From Elmis aenea (taxonomy: Eukaryota; Arthropoda; Insecta; Coleoptera; Elmidae): a DNA stretch of 64,000 nt. The notes beneath the pieces were generated by a model. That model had not been told where the DNA came from, made no database searches, and saw only the letters and a program-made list of their open reading frames with translations. The stretch lies in the NCBI GenBank assembly GCA_947652605.1, contig OX393579.1, positions 22,403,674-22,467,673 on the forward strand, written 5' to 3'. The position numbers were made by a program, and so were the translations under genes. Positions 1 to 12,328 of this stretch are shown one piece after another (the stretch's first letter is position 1; every line of letters begins with the position of its first letter).

Positions 1-960
1 CAATTTATTTTTTCATTTTCTAATGCTAAATTACATTCTGCATTAATCTGTATTAACGTTTTGTCGTTTTCTATACCTATCTGCAATAATTTTCGAGTTA
101 TTAAGAATGTTTAATAAAGTTAAGAGAAATTGCAACATTTTTAAATAGTAGGCCTTGGCAATGACAACAAATGCTAATATTAATAACTGTAAACCGCTTT
201 TATTGCGTTTGTCTAAAGTATCCAAAATGAAAAATCAAGAGTATGCAAACCCGAATATTTTGAACTTATTTTATATTCATGAAGAATGTCACAAGATTGT
301 TAAAAGAACTTGCTGGTGTTCAGTGAGAGGTATCCTCATTTGACTGTAATGACCAGACAGAAATTTCAATGAATAGGATCCATTTTTTTGCAATATAGAA
401 GAGTGAAATCTGCTAGTATTCGACCTAAGCGTGTGACAAATAATGAAACTAACGAAGTTAATATCCTGGAATATTTTAATGACCCTCCTCAGCGATCAAT
501 TCTATTGGCAGCGCAAGACTCGGGTTTAACATACTATGCTGTACAAGCTACATTAAAAATGCACAACTATTTGTTCGCACTTTCAATAATCTTGTGATAT
601 TGTCTATGAATGTAAAATAAATTCAAAATATCCGTGTTTGAATACTCTTGATATTCCATTTTTATGGATACTTCAGAAAAACGCAATAAAAGTGGTTTAC
701 AGTTATTAATATTGTCATTTGTTATCATTTCCAAGGCTCCTACTATTTAAAAATGTTGCAATTTCTCTTATCTTTATTAAAAATTCTTAATAACTCGCAA
801 ATTGTTGCAGATAGGTATGGGAAACGCTAATACAGATTGATGCAGAATGTAATTTTGCATTAGAAAGTGAAAAAAAAATTTGGGCATTGTATTTGAAAAA
901 AAAAACTAGTTTTAGTGGTATGAAGTTGTATTAAAAGAAAATTAAATTTTGGACAGCCTG
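1..960. mobile_element. Foldback element, left end outside the window
   Basis: Bases about 1-245 and 650-880 are imperfect inverted copies of each other: for example GCAACATTTTTAAATAGTAG near 135 answers CTACTATTTAAAAATGTTGC near 740. The right end reads GGACAGCCTG followed by TA, which is close to the GGACACCCTG-TA ends of the other foldback elements in this window. The central loop at about 250-650 holds the decayed helix-turn-helix reading frame listed separately. The left terminus lies before base 1, so the full length is unknown. Confidence 0.6.
388..597 (+). pseudogene. Decayed helix-turn-helix fragment inside the foldback loop
   Basis: A 69-codon open stretch with no ATG reads RPKRVTNNETNEVNILEYF, then QRSILLAAQDSGLTYYAVQA, then TLKMHN. 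The spacing (rule-like arginines, NEVN-L-YF, S---AA---G---Y-VQ-TLK) resembles the N-terminal HTH found in mariner-like and DUF4817-type proteins of insect transposons. It is isolated, lies in a transposon loop and ends soon after the HTH, so it is a relic and not a working gene. The family assignment is from memory of the pattern. Confidence 0.45.
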
Positions 961-1149
961 TAAGTAATGCATCGATTGAAAAAATTTCAGGATGTACTCC
1001 AAGGTTTCTTCTAGGCATGGTCTAAATTTAAGCATTTTATCTTAAAAAATGGCGGCGTTAGATAATAATAGAATGTAATAAATGATATTTAAACAGGTTG
1101 TATAAGGTAATTAAATGAACATTGAACTTGAAAATAAAATAATAGCTCA

Positions 1150-4100
1150 TTACCTGCAGCTAGTTTCAACCAAAGAGTTTTCTTTTTCTTTTACACCACA
1201 AACACCTTCAGCATTTTCATCTTTATCTGTAACTTTTGTCACGGATTGTTTCAAAATTTGTATGAGATGTTCAATATCTTTGTTCCATAACATATTGCTT
1301 GGGGTTATTGAAATTCCCTGTGAAACCATGTTACGAAAATCTTCACGAACATATAAATATTTATTGTAGTAAAATGATGGTAATTCGTCGCCTGACCTAA
1401 GGCTCCTATCACTTATTGGTGGATCTATTTCGTTAAGGCAGTCATGATGATCTCCCACGACTAAGCTGTTTTTGGATGTTGAAGATTTTGTTGAAGTAGT
1501 TGTCTGAGAGTCAGCTCTCCAAGGTTTGAGTGTTTTTGCTAAGTGCTTTGTACCATGTCTATCAGCTTTCGTAAGTGCTTTTGTTAATTCGAATACCATC
1601 ATCTTTTCGATGCTTAGTAAAAACTCAGCTTGTGTTGGTACGGCCCGGAGAGCAAAGTTAATGAATTTCTGGAATTGACGCAGAATTTCTAAAAGACAAG
1701 TTTCTCGTAAATCCATTTGCTTTTGTTTTAGATCTCTGTCTTCTGTCAGCTCTCGTATAAGAACTTCATTCTCTACCAGATTTTCTTGCAGTACCACAGA
1801 TTGTTTTTGAAATTCTTCTTCCACGGTTTCTCTCTCTGTATTACATTTGCGTCTTTCCATACATAAAATGTACATCAGGTTTGCTATATTTTTGCACTCT
1901 AGTTGATGACGGAGCTGTCTTAAAATTTCGTGGCATCGTATTTTTTGGGCCTGCAGTGTCAACTTAAATTTAGCTTCTTCTTTTCTACAAAAGCAATTGT
2001 GGATAGTAAAATTACTACACTTGATACAATAATTCTTTAGTACAAGTACAAAGTGGGCCAAATTCGAAATACAATATTTATGAAATATCTCCATAACTAC
2101 AATAGTTCGTGAATATGTCAGTTAGATCTCTGAGCTACTTTTTTGTTATCAAATTTGTTGTTTTTTTTTTCAAAAACCTTTATTTCTGGAATACCAAGCA
2201 AACTAATAATTTTTTAGGTCGAACCGATAGTAGGCCATAACTTTATTTAAAAATAAATTTTCTCAGCTTTCGAAAATATACTTTTATAAGTCTATTGAAA
2301 AACATAACAATATTATTGTTATTCACATGAAAATTTCATAGTCATAGTATGCTATGGATCTAAACCATCTGCATAAATTTAAAAAACAATTGATTTTCAA
2401 GTAAACTTATTTTATCAATGTTTTCAAGCGATTTATAAAATGTTTTTCATAAATTTTCAATCTGTTGACCTTCTTTGTCGACGCATTTTTGACATTTTTT
2501 CGCAATAGTTAATATAAGGAAAATTAACTGAAATGTTTTCGCCTGATTTCTCTAAAGCAATATTTTACAAAGAATACATTTTATATTTAATTAAGTCGTA
2601 AAAAAATGTAAATCGTAGCAACGTCGGTCATTTCAAATTACTCAAAGTTGTCAAATTCAACTATGTTTAAAAAAACAAATAAAATAATCCAAAAATGAAC
2701 CAAAAACGTATTCCAAAACCATTCCCAAATTATGATGAAATAAATTGATATAATATGTTTATGATAGTAGATGAACTCTGATATAATAGTTAACCATTTT
2801 CTTAAGTCAACAACAAGCATATTTTCATTTCATGACATTTTGTAACAATGAAATTCCACAAAAGTAACAGATATAAAAGTACATATTTTCAGAAAGCCGA
2901 GAATAAGATTTCTTTTTCAATAAGTTCATGGCGTACTATGAATTCCATACAAAAAAAATTCTTCATACAACAAACAAATCTGATAACATAAGTGTATTTT
3001 TATTGAAAAAGTGCTTTAGAAACTTGTTTGATTTTCATTACTAATAATGGTTAATGGTTACTGAGATACCCTAGAAATACTAAGAATTTGTACATAATTA
3101 ATTACGACTGCAAGCTGATTCAAATATGAAAAAATCATTGTTTTTAAGTTTTATTGCAGATAAATCATAGGTTAAAACTTGGCTTGATTCAATGATTCAA
3201 TAGTAATTAATAATATCAAAATAGATTTCAGATATTACCAACTGTTCACATGAAAACTGAAACAATCTAAAAATTTGCTCAAACTTTTATTTACGAAAAT
3301 TTTAAAATCTTTTAAAAACTTTATCAAGGACATTTTGTTATTAAATTTTTGATGATTTTATCAGCTTTTAATTAAATGGATTCAATTTTGTCTTTTTTAT
3401 TTCACTAATTGGATACTGACATTTTCAACTTTAGACTTTTAAATAAATTTAAACAGATATTTAAAAACGTCTAACTTCATCAAGATATTTATAGAAAAAA
3501 TTAAATGAAACTATTGTCATCGTCTTAAAAAAAATCTATGGTCCCATATAAAATAATGTAGTAAAACCCCAGATCCATTAACACTCCATTTCCACAAAAT
3601 GTTAATATTGAAAAAGTTAAAGTGAATTGACTTGGCAAAAAATTGTTGTGTGCATAATTTTTTTTTACAAAATTTGAATGAATTTTTATAGATTTTTCAA
3701 TTTTCATAAAAATAGTTTCAGATATCTAAAATCTGTTTTATTATTATAAATTAGTGTAACATTTTGCCGCTTTACCAAACTTATGGTCTATCTCTGTTAA
3801 TAAGTGGTTGCCCATGAATTTGAATCAATCTGATTAAAAAAATATAAGTACTTGATTTGAATGTTGAACTCATGAGTTAGTTTCTCGTCTTGTTGTTTCA
3901 AATCTGCCAAAAACTGTGCCGTTAATTTCTCTACAGTTTCTGCAACAGCCTGTTCTAATTTTGCTTGCCATTCTATTTCAAGTTCTATTTTTTGTTGTTC
4001 CAACAATTCATTGAATTCCTCCCATAGTTGCTCTCGTAATAATTCCAGTTCTAATTGTAATTTTTCTTCAAACTGTTGCATAAATTCTAACATATGTTGT

Positions 4101-4557
4101 TGACAGATTTCTTGTTCTTCTAGTCGAGCTTGTGCAACTGCTTGTTCTTTTTCTCGTTCAGCTATAAATTTCAGAAGTTCTTCTTGTTCTGCGAGAGCTT
4201 TTAGTTTTTCCAACTCCATTTCATTCATAAACTTGATTTCTATATCTCTCCCAATTTCTAGAACAATATTTTACTTTTATTATTCAGTGACGAATTATAT
4301 ACATGTAACTTACGTAAAATGCCTTGATGAGTGAGAGCTTTAATGTGTTTGTTCGTCAAAGGTGGCTTTAGACATACTTTTTCAATAAGAAGGTCACTTG
4401 GAGATACCCATAAGTTGTCTCCAGCACCAAATAAAGGAGGTGTTAAACCCATATCAGGTTTTAGTGCTTCAGGACATTGTGAAAAAAAGGCTTCAGCTAG
4501 TGCTTCCCCAAGTTCTTCTTTAACTTCACTAATTGTTGGGACTTCCAATTTTTGCAT
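1150..4557 (-). CDS. Coiled-coil protein of unknown function, three exons
   Basis: Three minus-strand exons join cleanly: 4557-4314, 4257-3852 and 1984-1150, with introns of 56 and 1867 nt. Donors are C|GTAAGT and AA|GTACTT, acceptors TTCTAG and TTTGTAG, and the phases fit, giving 494 residues. About residues 85-310 are highly charged and rich in E, Q and L with heptad spacing (EREKEQAVAQARLEEQE, LELELLREQLWEEFNELLEQ), so a long coiled coil is expected. After it comes a compact hydrophobic segment, EILRQFQKFINFALRAVPTQ, then a Ser/Thr-rich stretch. I do not recognise the family; the architecture recalls uncharacterised ciliary or sperm coiled-coil proteins, which is a guess. The N-terminus is uncertain: the frame is open upstream of the ATG to 4592, just after a TTTTTAAG acceptor, so an upstream exon may exist. 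The C-terminus is also uncertain: CTGCAG|GTAATG at the apparent stop could be a splice donor leading to exons left of 1150. The 1867-nt intron is plain AT-rich sequence in which I see nothing. Confidence 0.7.
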
Positions 4558-4599
4558 ATACCTTTTACGGCGATAAAAATAATCGCTTTTTTCTTAAAA

Positions 4600-4881
4600 A
4601 TTAAATTCATATGAAAACGTCTTAAGAATATTTGTTTGTGATACAAACCCATTGTTAACAATTTATTAATTCTTTTAGAGAACTAAAATTTATTTTTCAA
4701 CCCCCCAGTACTTTATAACCATCAAATTTTGACACACTGAAAAAGTTTATCTATGAGTAAAGTTTTACATTTCCATGGTTTTGACATTCTTGCTTTCATT
4801 ATGAACAGTTAACATTTTTTAAATACAAAGGTAGCATGAACCACAGTTTTAAATAAAAAATTCAATATTCTTTTCAACTAG
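4600..4881. other. AT-rich interval, nothing seen
   Basis: Upstream flank of the coiled-coil gene before the Penelope-like fragment. I see no reading frame, repeat or promoter element that I can support. Confidence 0.5.
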
Positions 4882-5328
4882 TTTACTACTTTAAGAGATA
4901 TATACACCAAACTAAAAGATCCCATACCTAAACAACTTAAAAATAACTTAATTTACCTTTGTCCATGCAAAAATTGTAATACTATATACATAGGACAAAC
5001 TTCACAAAATTTAAGAAACAGAATGTATGGTCATAAAAGTGATTTAAAAAAACTAAATGAACATTTAAAGTCCAAAAATACAAATAATATTCAATGCACT
5101 ACCAGCTTAACAGAGCATGTTCTAGAAACTAAACATGAATTTAATTTTGAAAACATTAAAATTATGTATCACGAAAAAAATCAATTTAAACGTCTAATTG
5201 CTGAAAGTATATTCATAAATGTTAATAAAAATGCATGTAATGATAGGTCCGACATAGACAATATATATCAAAAAACTTACAAATTGCTATTAAATAAATG
5301 TAATCAGAGTTCTTTAATGTTTCAATAA
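4882..5328 (+). pseudogene. Penelope-like retroelement, GIY-YIG endonuclease fragment
   Basis: The frame is open from 4882 (the preceding codon is TAG) to a stop at 5326-5328, about 148 codons. It reads KDPIPKQLKNNLIYLCPCKN, then CNTIYIGQTSQNLRNRMYGH, and then a region with TSLTEHVLETKHEFNFENIK. A Cys-pair followed by YIGQT, then LR-R---H, then a later H---T-H-F is the GIY-YIG nuclease signature found at the C-terminus of Penelope-like elements. No reverse transcriptase lies upstream, where the sequence is non-coding, so this is a 5'-truncated copy. Its 3' non-coding tail probably runs to about 6100, including the ribozyme-like motif described next. It is not expected to be active. Confidence 0.8.
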
Positions 5329-6170
5329 TATCAATAAATAAAACTTTTATATGTTATACTATTAAAAAAAACTGTTTGTTTTCAATAATTGTAGGATAAG
5401 GTATATGAATATTATGTAGTGCATATATATATGTTTAAATTGTGTAACCAAAATTGATAATCAGTAAGTTTTTTCATTATAATATATAGTACCTACTGTA
5501 ATGTAGTTTTTTAGACTAGTTTTATGTTTTAATGATTTGTCTAAGCTTTGTATTTTTAAGTAGTGACATCTTTATTTTATATGGATAACAATAACTTATC
5601 GTACAAAAATTTGGTTTATCAAAAATTAAACTCGCAAACCGGTTCCTAATAACGAGATCTATTCATTTAACAGTTACATTTTAACGTGTTTGTGCCGTCA
5701 TTTTGTTTTGTCTAAAAATAAGTTAATAACAATTTTAATATGTTTTCAAATTTGTAATACCTACGCTAATCTTCGTATACAATATAATTATAATTTCAAG
5801 TTTTTACTTTTCACCGTTTTTTTAAAATCAACAGATAATTCAATTTTTCACAAATGTTCAACAATTTTAACATAATTCAACATTTTTCAACTTTTTAAAA
5901 AACATGTAAGTAGTATTAAATTAAGACTTAATTTTAGTAAACTATGTTATAAACTTTTGTAAACTTAATATGTAAAGAAAAACTTGTAAAAATAACAAAA
6001 AAATATAATTTTTAGCCTTGAGGATGCCGATAAAATAACATCGGCGAAACATGTCGGATCTTTTTTAAAGTTTGCAACGAATAAACCTGTTTGAAAACCA
6101 GCAATTTTTCGTTTATTTAACCTATAATCAAACAACAGGAGAAACCAACTTTATAAATACATATGTATTT
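5329..6170. other. Non-coding tail of the Penelope-like copy and flank
   Basis: AT-rich sequence with ATAT runs at about 5424-5432. Apart from the ribozyme-like motif I see nothing functional. Open frames at 5690-5875 and 6072-6317 show no recognisable protein. Confidence 0.4.
6014..6061 (+). ncRNA. Hammerhead-ribozyme-like motif, degenerate
   Basis: The order is TTGAGGA (6018-6024, against the hammerhead core CUGANGA), a stem GCCGAT (6026-6031) paired with ATCGGC (6040-6045), then GAAAC (6046-6050) and ATGTC (6051-6055). That is the core - stem II - GAAA - UH order of a minimal type I hammerhead, with one core mismatch. Penelope-like elements are known to carry such minimal hammerheads, and this one lies about 700 bp downstream of a Penelope-like coding fragment. 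Stem I would have only a few pairs (CC with GG), so activity is doubtful. Confidence 0.4.
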
Positions 6171-7456
6171 AGTAATTCCGGGAGATATGCCCCACTGGGA
6201 GAGATGCCTCGGTTGTTCTATTTTCGCGTGCTAATGACAGATGCCAAAATTTGTACTGTATTATTGTTCCGTAACAGTTGTTATCTGGAAGGCATACTAC
6301 CGTTTTCAACAAAATAAAGATGGGTTCAACGATTTTAACATGGCGCTATAATGTAGTAATAACTTAAAGATACCGGCAATTCGAAATTTATTATTTTTCA
6401 TGGAATACTTTTAGCCAGCTTCTCAAATACATTGTTAAGATTATTATTGCAATAGAATACACCGGTATCTTTTAAGTTCCATATTTTTTTTCCCTGAGGC
6501 ATCTAACCCGTACTAAAAGGAGAGTTGCCCCATTTTATCGAGTTACAAATGCCCCGGTGGAACATCTATTCCTTATACACAAAACAGCAACAACTAATCA
6601 TATTATTAATTAATACTGTAACACAAGCATCCTAGAAAGACTATATTGACATTATTTTTGAAAAATAAAGTATGTTCAGAGATGTCTACGACGTATAAGA
6701 GGAAAACATCTGGTAAAACCAGAAGGGAATGGTCTTCAGAACAATTCAGAGAAGAATTAAGAAAAACAAAATCTTTTTAACATGTGTTCAGGGACAAATC
6801 CCTTAGCTAGGATGACCAACGGTAGCAAAGGGATAACATTTTTGTAATAGTTAGGTAGTAAGTCAAGTTGCAAAATACATTCTAATTCAAGTTCTCATTC
6901 GAATACATGCATTAATTCGATACAAGTTCTCATTCAATACCAGTCAAGTTGTAATCTTAAACAAACTTCTTAGTTCTGTAAATAAATTACATTAAAAAAA
7001 ATTAAAGCCGACGTCGGGCTCAATATTCTAAGAAGACGAACAAGCAGACTAAGCGTCGAAACGTTCGTCCTTTTTTACCGTCGTTATCGTCGTCGTACAT
7101 AACGACGCCGTAAGTGTGTTAAATTGATATGATCAATCGAGTGTACGATTTGTAACATATCAATAAAAATACATTTTGGATTACTTAAATATTTTTGGTT
7201 TCATTGATCGTTTAAGGCCGGGGCATCACTCTCATTTATTTGGGGCATCTCACCCGCACTGTCAGGAGAGGGCCAAAAACATGGTTTTGCTTAATTTTTT
7301 TTGTAAACTACCGGTCGTAATATTCAAATTTTGAATGTCGTGCGTTCTTCTCAATTAAATTGGCTATGCATTTCCATTTTTTCGGAGACTACAAAGTCAA
7401 AAATTATTAAAAGGTAATTTTTTAGCCTTAGGTGGGGCAACTGTCCCGGAATTACC
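6171..7456. mobile_element. Word-repeat DNA element, GGGGCATC type
   Basis: The ends are inverted: GTAATTCCGGGAGATATGCC at 6172 answers the reverse complement of GGCAACTGTCCCGGAATTAC ending at 7455. The interior repeats short related words in both orientations: TGCCCCA, GAGGCATC, GTTGCCCC, ATGCCCCGG, GGGGCATC (twice) and GTGGGGCAAC. This matches the other word-filled elements of the window, although I could not identify a target-site duplication. A second hammerhead-like string lies inside at about 7028-7069: GACG, a loop, CGTC, then GAAAC and GTTCGTC. Confidence 0.5.
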
Positions 7457-7540
7457 TTACTATAAAATTGTAATAAATTAAGATAAATAACATACAGAGT
7501 TATTCCATATTCAATATTTTTTAATTTTTTATTTAGGGTT

Positions 7541-7610
7541 GCTAGACTTCCCGATTTTCTAGGATTGTCCCGATTTGGGGCCTCAAACCCAGTGTCCCAA
7601 AAAGAGGTTT
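7541..7610. repeat. One-ended fragment with CCCGATTT words
   Basis: GGGTTGCTAGACTTCCCGAT followed by TTGTCCCGATTTGGGG closely resembles the end of the ACGGGAC element at 35081 (GGGGTTGCCAGACTTCCCGT). No opposite end was found, so this is a truncated copy. Confidence 0.45.
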
Positions 7611-7619
7611 CGAGACAGT

Positions 7620-9485
7620 CAAATATACCAGATTACTAAAACTAGTAAAACAAATTCCAGAAAATTGCCCTTAGCACGTAATGGATTGCATAAGTTCAGT
7701 GACTGGTACAAAGGGGAGGTGCAATCAAGCCCCCAAAGATTTTTTTCCTGGGGAGGTGTAATCGTGCCCCAAAAGGATTTTATAATGGATCAAAAATACC
7801 TTTAGAATGTTTTTTTTTTACCTAGTTTTTATCCAATTTCCTCAGTCCTCCATTCGGGTTGGAGGGTGCATATCCCCCTCTCTTATCTCTTGGTTATAAT
7901 ATTCACAAATCTCACAACCCTATTTTATTACAACATTACAATAATTTTTTAATTTTATTTTGTAACACTTTTTTTAAAACTTGGGCCTTAAAAATTATAT
8001 TTAAAGTCTGTCATTTTAGCTTTTATATATTATATATGAATAATATTGCTCAAGACTTGAGTCTTTTGTGACATTGTAGATCCGAGATATGTTTAAATTA
8101 GTTTTAATTTACCAAACGAGCTTTCTGCATTAGCAACAGTGTTAATTATATTCTAAGTGCAATGCAAATATTAGGAAAAATTTTATTTTAATTATTTTCT
8201 AGTATAAATTAAAGCAGGTCTAATCGTTTGATTGTATAAGGTATTTTTCTTATTTAAAAAAAACTTCGTTCATAAATTCTTGATGTTCATTAAAAAGGTG
8301 CAAAAATTTTTAACAAAATGATTTACACATTCGTCCAACAGTTCAGAAGATCAAGTTCCTTCAATCAAATTAAGAAATACTTACAATTGTCTGAAACTGA
8401 CTTAAGTCGTTTGTCTATTTAAGAAATCAAAATATCGATCACGAGATAAAACCAAAACAATTTATAATTTGCCACTAGTTCATCTAAAGTTTCCAGTACC
8501 TTGCTCATTAATAAAAACGTATCCTGTTACAGATGGTTAAGCAACTTCGTACTTTCACCTAGTCCTTGAACAATTTTTTTACCTTCTTTTAATGATTTTC
8601 ATATTCAGTTTTTTTTTTATATCTTAAAGTATGTTTTCACTGAAAGTGAAAAAGCTGGTTCTAATGTCCTTGCGTTTATTTTGTAGAACAGTATTTTCTT
8701 TATTGATTGCACTTAAAACATACTAAATTAGAGGTGAAAACATACAGAGCAATTTTGTATATTTTCTGAAAAAAGTAAAAGTAAAGTCTGATGATTTGTT
8801 CATAAGTTATTTAAATACATGCATTACATCCCCTGCACCCCCCATTTGACCGGCTCTGGTTAAAATGTTTTTTTTACCATTTTAATTAAATATTTAAGTC
8901 AACAAAAATGTCTATAATCTTTTATCTAATTTATTGACTAAGCTGTTACTAGCAGAGATTTTTAAAAAATTAGACGTAGAGCAACCTGAAACAAGAAATT
9001 AATATTAAAGGGTCTAGTAAAAATGTTGTAAAGGTTGCAGTGCCCTACTGGAATAACGTAACCAATGCAATTCTGCGTTTCATTGCCAATACAAAAATAA
9101 TAAATATACAATTTATTACATTTGTTAAAAAAACATTCTGTTTTATATACTTACCTAAAAAATGTTTGAAATAAATTAGGAAAAACAAAAGAATTATTTT
9201 GCACTTATGTAACCAAAGTTGAAGAGCTGTTTTTCTTAGTTACTGTCACTTTTAGCAAGCTTATAATTTTGTGCGCAGCTTATTGCTCACAATTAACATT
9301 ACAGAAGCAGGATGTAATTCAGCAAAGTCAATATACTATAATACTCAATTTAAAAGTTGAATACAGCTAAAAGGGTTCATAAAAATTTAATAAAATTTTT
9401 TTAATTTAACCAATCTGTGTCAGCCGAATAACATCACTAGTATGCTAAGTCTGAAGCAGCGGACGAGATATTAAACCACTAAAAG
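7620..9485. other. Intergenic AT-rich stretch, nothing supported
   Basis: About 1.9 kb without a convincing gene. Open frames of 60-76 codons here show no motif. Short GC-richer tracts (GGGGAGGTG near 7715 and 7753, CCCCTGCACCCCCC near 8832) look like scraps of transposon ends but cannot be assigned. Confidence 0.45.
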
Positions 9486-9887
9486 GCTAGGTGCTGATAT
9501 GCAATTAGTAGTTGTGCAACAGTTTGGTTGGGAGAGTCATTAGTCATTACCATTGGTTTATATGACAACGAGCTCACATGCAACTGTTGTACAATTGTAA
9601 ATTTGGGCAACTAAACAGTTTGTATCGAGACACAAGCTTAACGATTGCGTGACTTCGTACAACTGTTTTGTGTTGTATAGGTATAGCTTTGAATTTCGTC
9701 CTCCTTATCATCTTGAAAGCACACACTGCAGCTTACTCGTAGAAAACTATGTTAAAACCAAACAATTTAGTTACTTGTGTGCTTGCATTTATGGGACTCC
9801 TGATTTAGTTTTGTGTATGTGAGCGAGGTTTAACCATTCATGGATCAAACTGTTGCAAAACTGATTAATTGCTTGTCAGCGCCTAGC
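9486..9887. mobile_element. MITE with GCTAGG(T/C)GCTGA inverted ends
   Basis: The left end GCTAGGTGCTGATATGCAAT and the reverse complement of the right end, GCTAGGCGCTGACAAGCAAT, pair for about 40 bp, and GCAACAGTTTG occurs in both arms. A second, diverged copy in the same orientation lies at 38408-38645. No clear target duplication was found, and the element has no coding capacity. Confidence 0.65.
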
Positions 9888-11964
9888 TCAAGGTCTAAAT
9901 GTAATCTTTATTTAAATGTTTAGTTTTCATATTAATTTTCTGTACATTCAACAATAAATTAGCATTGTTAAAAATAAGTTTGATTATTTAACAATAATAA
10001 ACATAGCATGTATCATGCAATTCAATAATTATTATCATTAGTTTTTGTTTTCAAAAGCATATTTTTTATGTAAATGATCATCATAAGCATAAGGTCCAAA
10101 TTTAACCAAAAGGTATCAGTTGTTGTTTCATACAATCATTTTGCATAAAATTTTTAAAAAAATTGTTAAAGATACACAAGGATAAATGAATCCGAAAACA
10201 TTTCGAGTAACAAATTACATTTTTTTATTAGGTTTTACTTGTGACCAGTAAATTTTTTTATTTTGGGTACAGGTTGCTCAGAATTTTAAAAAAATGTTAT
10301 AAAACAGCGGTTCTTACACTATCATGTGAAAAAGTTTGGCCCAATTGCACAAAGCAACACTGGTGTTAAAATATAAGTTAATCCCTAAAACTAGGCAATT
10401 TAAGAGCCACCTATGTTGCGATTTTGCCTATATCTAGGTCTAATCCTGGGCCTAACCACAGGTTCAACTTTTATGAAGTCGGGCCTAAAAGTTGTTCATG
10501 ACCGCAGCCGCTATAAAACTAGTTTTACTGGAAAAAAATGTCAGTATTTCAGCTCCATTAAATATTATATTTTTTAGAGGTATTTTTCTAAATTTAGTTT
10601 TTATTGCTAAATTACAAGTTTAGAAGAATTATCTTTTTTTAGATTAATAGTTATATCCTTAAAACACAATAAAATAAAATACGTTATGAGTTATGAGATA
10701 AAATAATTTTTGCAACAATAATTCCGTTCAAATAAGATTATTCGACGCATTTTTACCGCCAACGTGTTAATTTTTTGAGTAATGAAATAACACGTGTAAT
10801 AATTGCCGCACTGAATTAATTTTAAATTCGATTACAACCCCATTGTTATACAGTCCTTAAGCAATTTGAACATTTTGTCAACGATTATAGGGGACGGGCT
10901 CAAACTCCAGAATGCTCATTTTCCAGAATCTCGCACACGCAACGGATATATCGCTTCGGTTATCTCCGACTATATATTCGGTTCAAATCGTAACGTTCAG
11001 TTTTAGTTTTAAAATTTCAAATGAAATAGCTAGCTACTTAGAGTGAGATGATTAAATGCCGACGGGTAGCAGTAGATTTAGTTCATTTCGTTAATCTGTT
11101 TAGAAAATTGTAGGTTATGTTAATTGTTTATTATTTGAATTACAAAAGCAGAATCCAGATAAAATTATTAGGAAATGTTTATAAAAGAAAACCGCTGCAG
11201 AAAATACTGTAAATTATTAGAAACTATATTCATACAATACTGCAGGTACATACTTATATGGTATATTTTTTCAAATATGTTTAAATTATCAGTGAAAATG
11301 TTGACAATGATTTAAAGTTGCAGCTAAAAGATGGTGTAGAAATGGAACATATTTCAGTACTTAAAATGTTTTAGTAGCGTGCAACCAGCTGACGAAGCAA
11401 TATCAAGAAACAAAAGCAACAAATTAATGTTTTACACTTGTAATTTATATACACAATATAATGTTACCTATATCTTTTAAACAACTTATTATACACAATT
11501 ATTGTAACCTTATAAAGTTTGTTATCATAAAACATTTATGTTACTAGCAGCTACAAAATTTAGTGTTTTTATAGACAATTGCTTGAATTATTTTAAGCTG
11601 TTCATTTAGTATTTTAAAGATTTAAATTACTTTTAAATAAACCTATTTCTACAATACTAATGTTTTTGTCATTAATAAAAGCTTACTCTAGAACGGTGAC
11701 TGATTTAAAAGAACAGGTAGCTGGCCATAGTAAAAAAATTCCATGTGTCTAGGTATTACAATAATTACAAATACATGAATTAATATAACGGCAAAGCATA
11801 AACATAAGATACAATAATTTTTCTTTTCCTATTTGACAATAAATACTGACGGCTAGCAAAGGCCAATTAAACACATTTGTTAGGAAATGTCTGGGTTATG
11901 TTGTGTTAACCGTTTAATATGAGTATTATAAAACAAGAATGCAGAATCGAGATACAACTAAGCT
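9888..11964. other. Intergenic AT-rich stretch
   Basis: No gene seen. At about 10880-10945 the words CCAGAATGCTC and TCCAGAATC recur, and in inverted orientation at about 16095-16140 (GGAATCTGAGCATTCTGGC), so the two sites are scattered relatives of one repeat. Confidence 0.4.
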
Positions 11965-12163
11965 TAGGGTTACCAGATGGTACGATATAAAAAAGAGTAC
12001 CTACAATTGACATCTCTCCTTCCTACCAAAAAAAAAAACGTACCGTATTTGCGCAATCAAAAAGAGTATAAAAGAGGACAATAGAAAGAAAGTAAAAAGT
12101 ACAAAAGTGGCATACCTCAAAAAGAGTACATGTACTCTAAAAAGAGTACGTCTGGTAATCCTA
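11965..12163. mobile_element. hAT-like MITE filled with AAAAGAGTAC words
   Basis: This is a 199-bp element with ends TAGGGTTACCAGATGG and CGTCTGGTAATCCTA. It is flanked by the exact 8-bp direct repeat ACTAAGCT at 11957-11964 and 12164-12171, which is the hallmark of hAT-superfamily insertion. Inside, AAAAGAGTAC-like words occur at least five times, including the palindrome GAGTACATGTACTC. There is no coding capacity. Confidence 0.85.
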
Positions 12164-12328
12164 ACTAAGCTTAGAATGATTATTAGAGAAGAAACTTACA
12201 GCAATATATATGATTAACTGTATAACATTGCAAGTTTGTATCAGTATTATGTATTATATCAAATATTTTTAATTTTAAGAGATAATTTTAACAGTTAATT
12301 GAACTTGCAGTTATTAAATGGTATCGAT

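Noticed and set aside
1115..1369. Plus-strand 84-residue frame at the end of the coiled-coil gene
   Set aside because: Antisense shadow of exon 3 of that gene.
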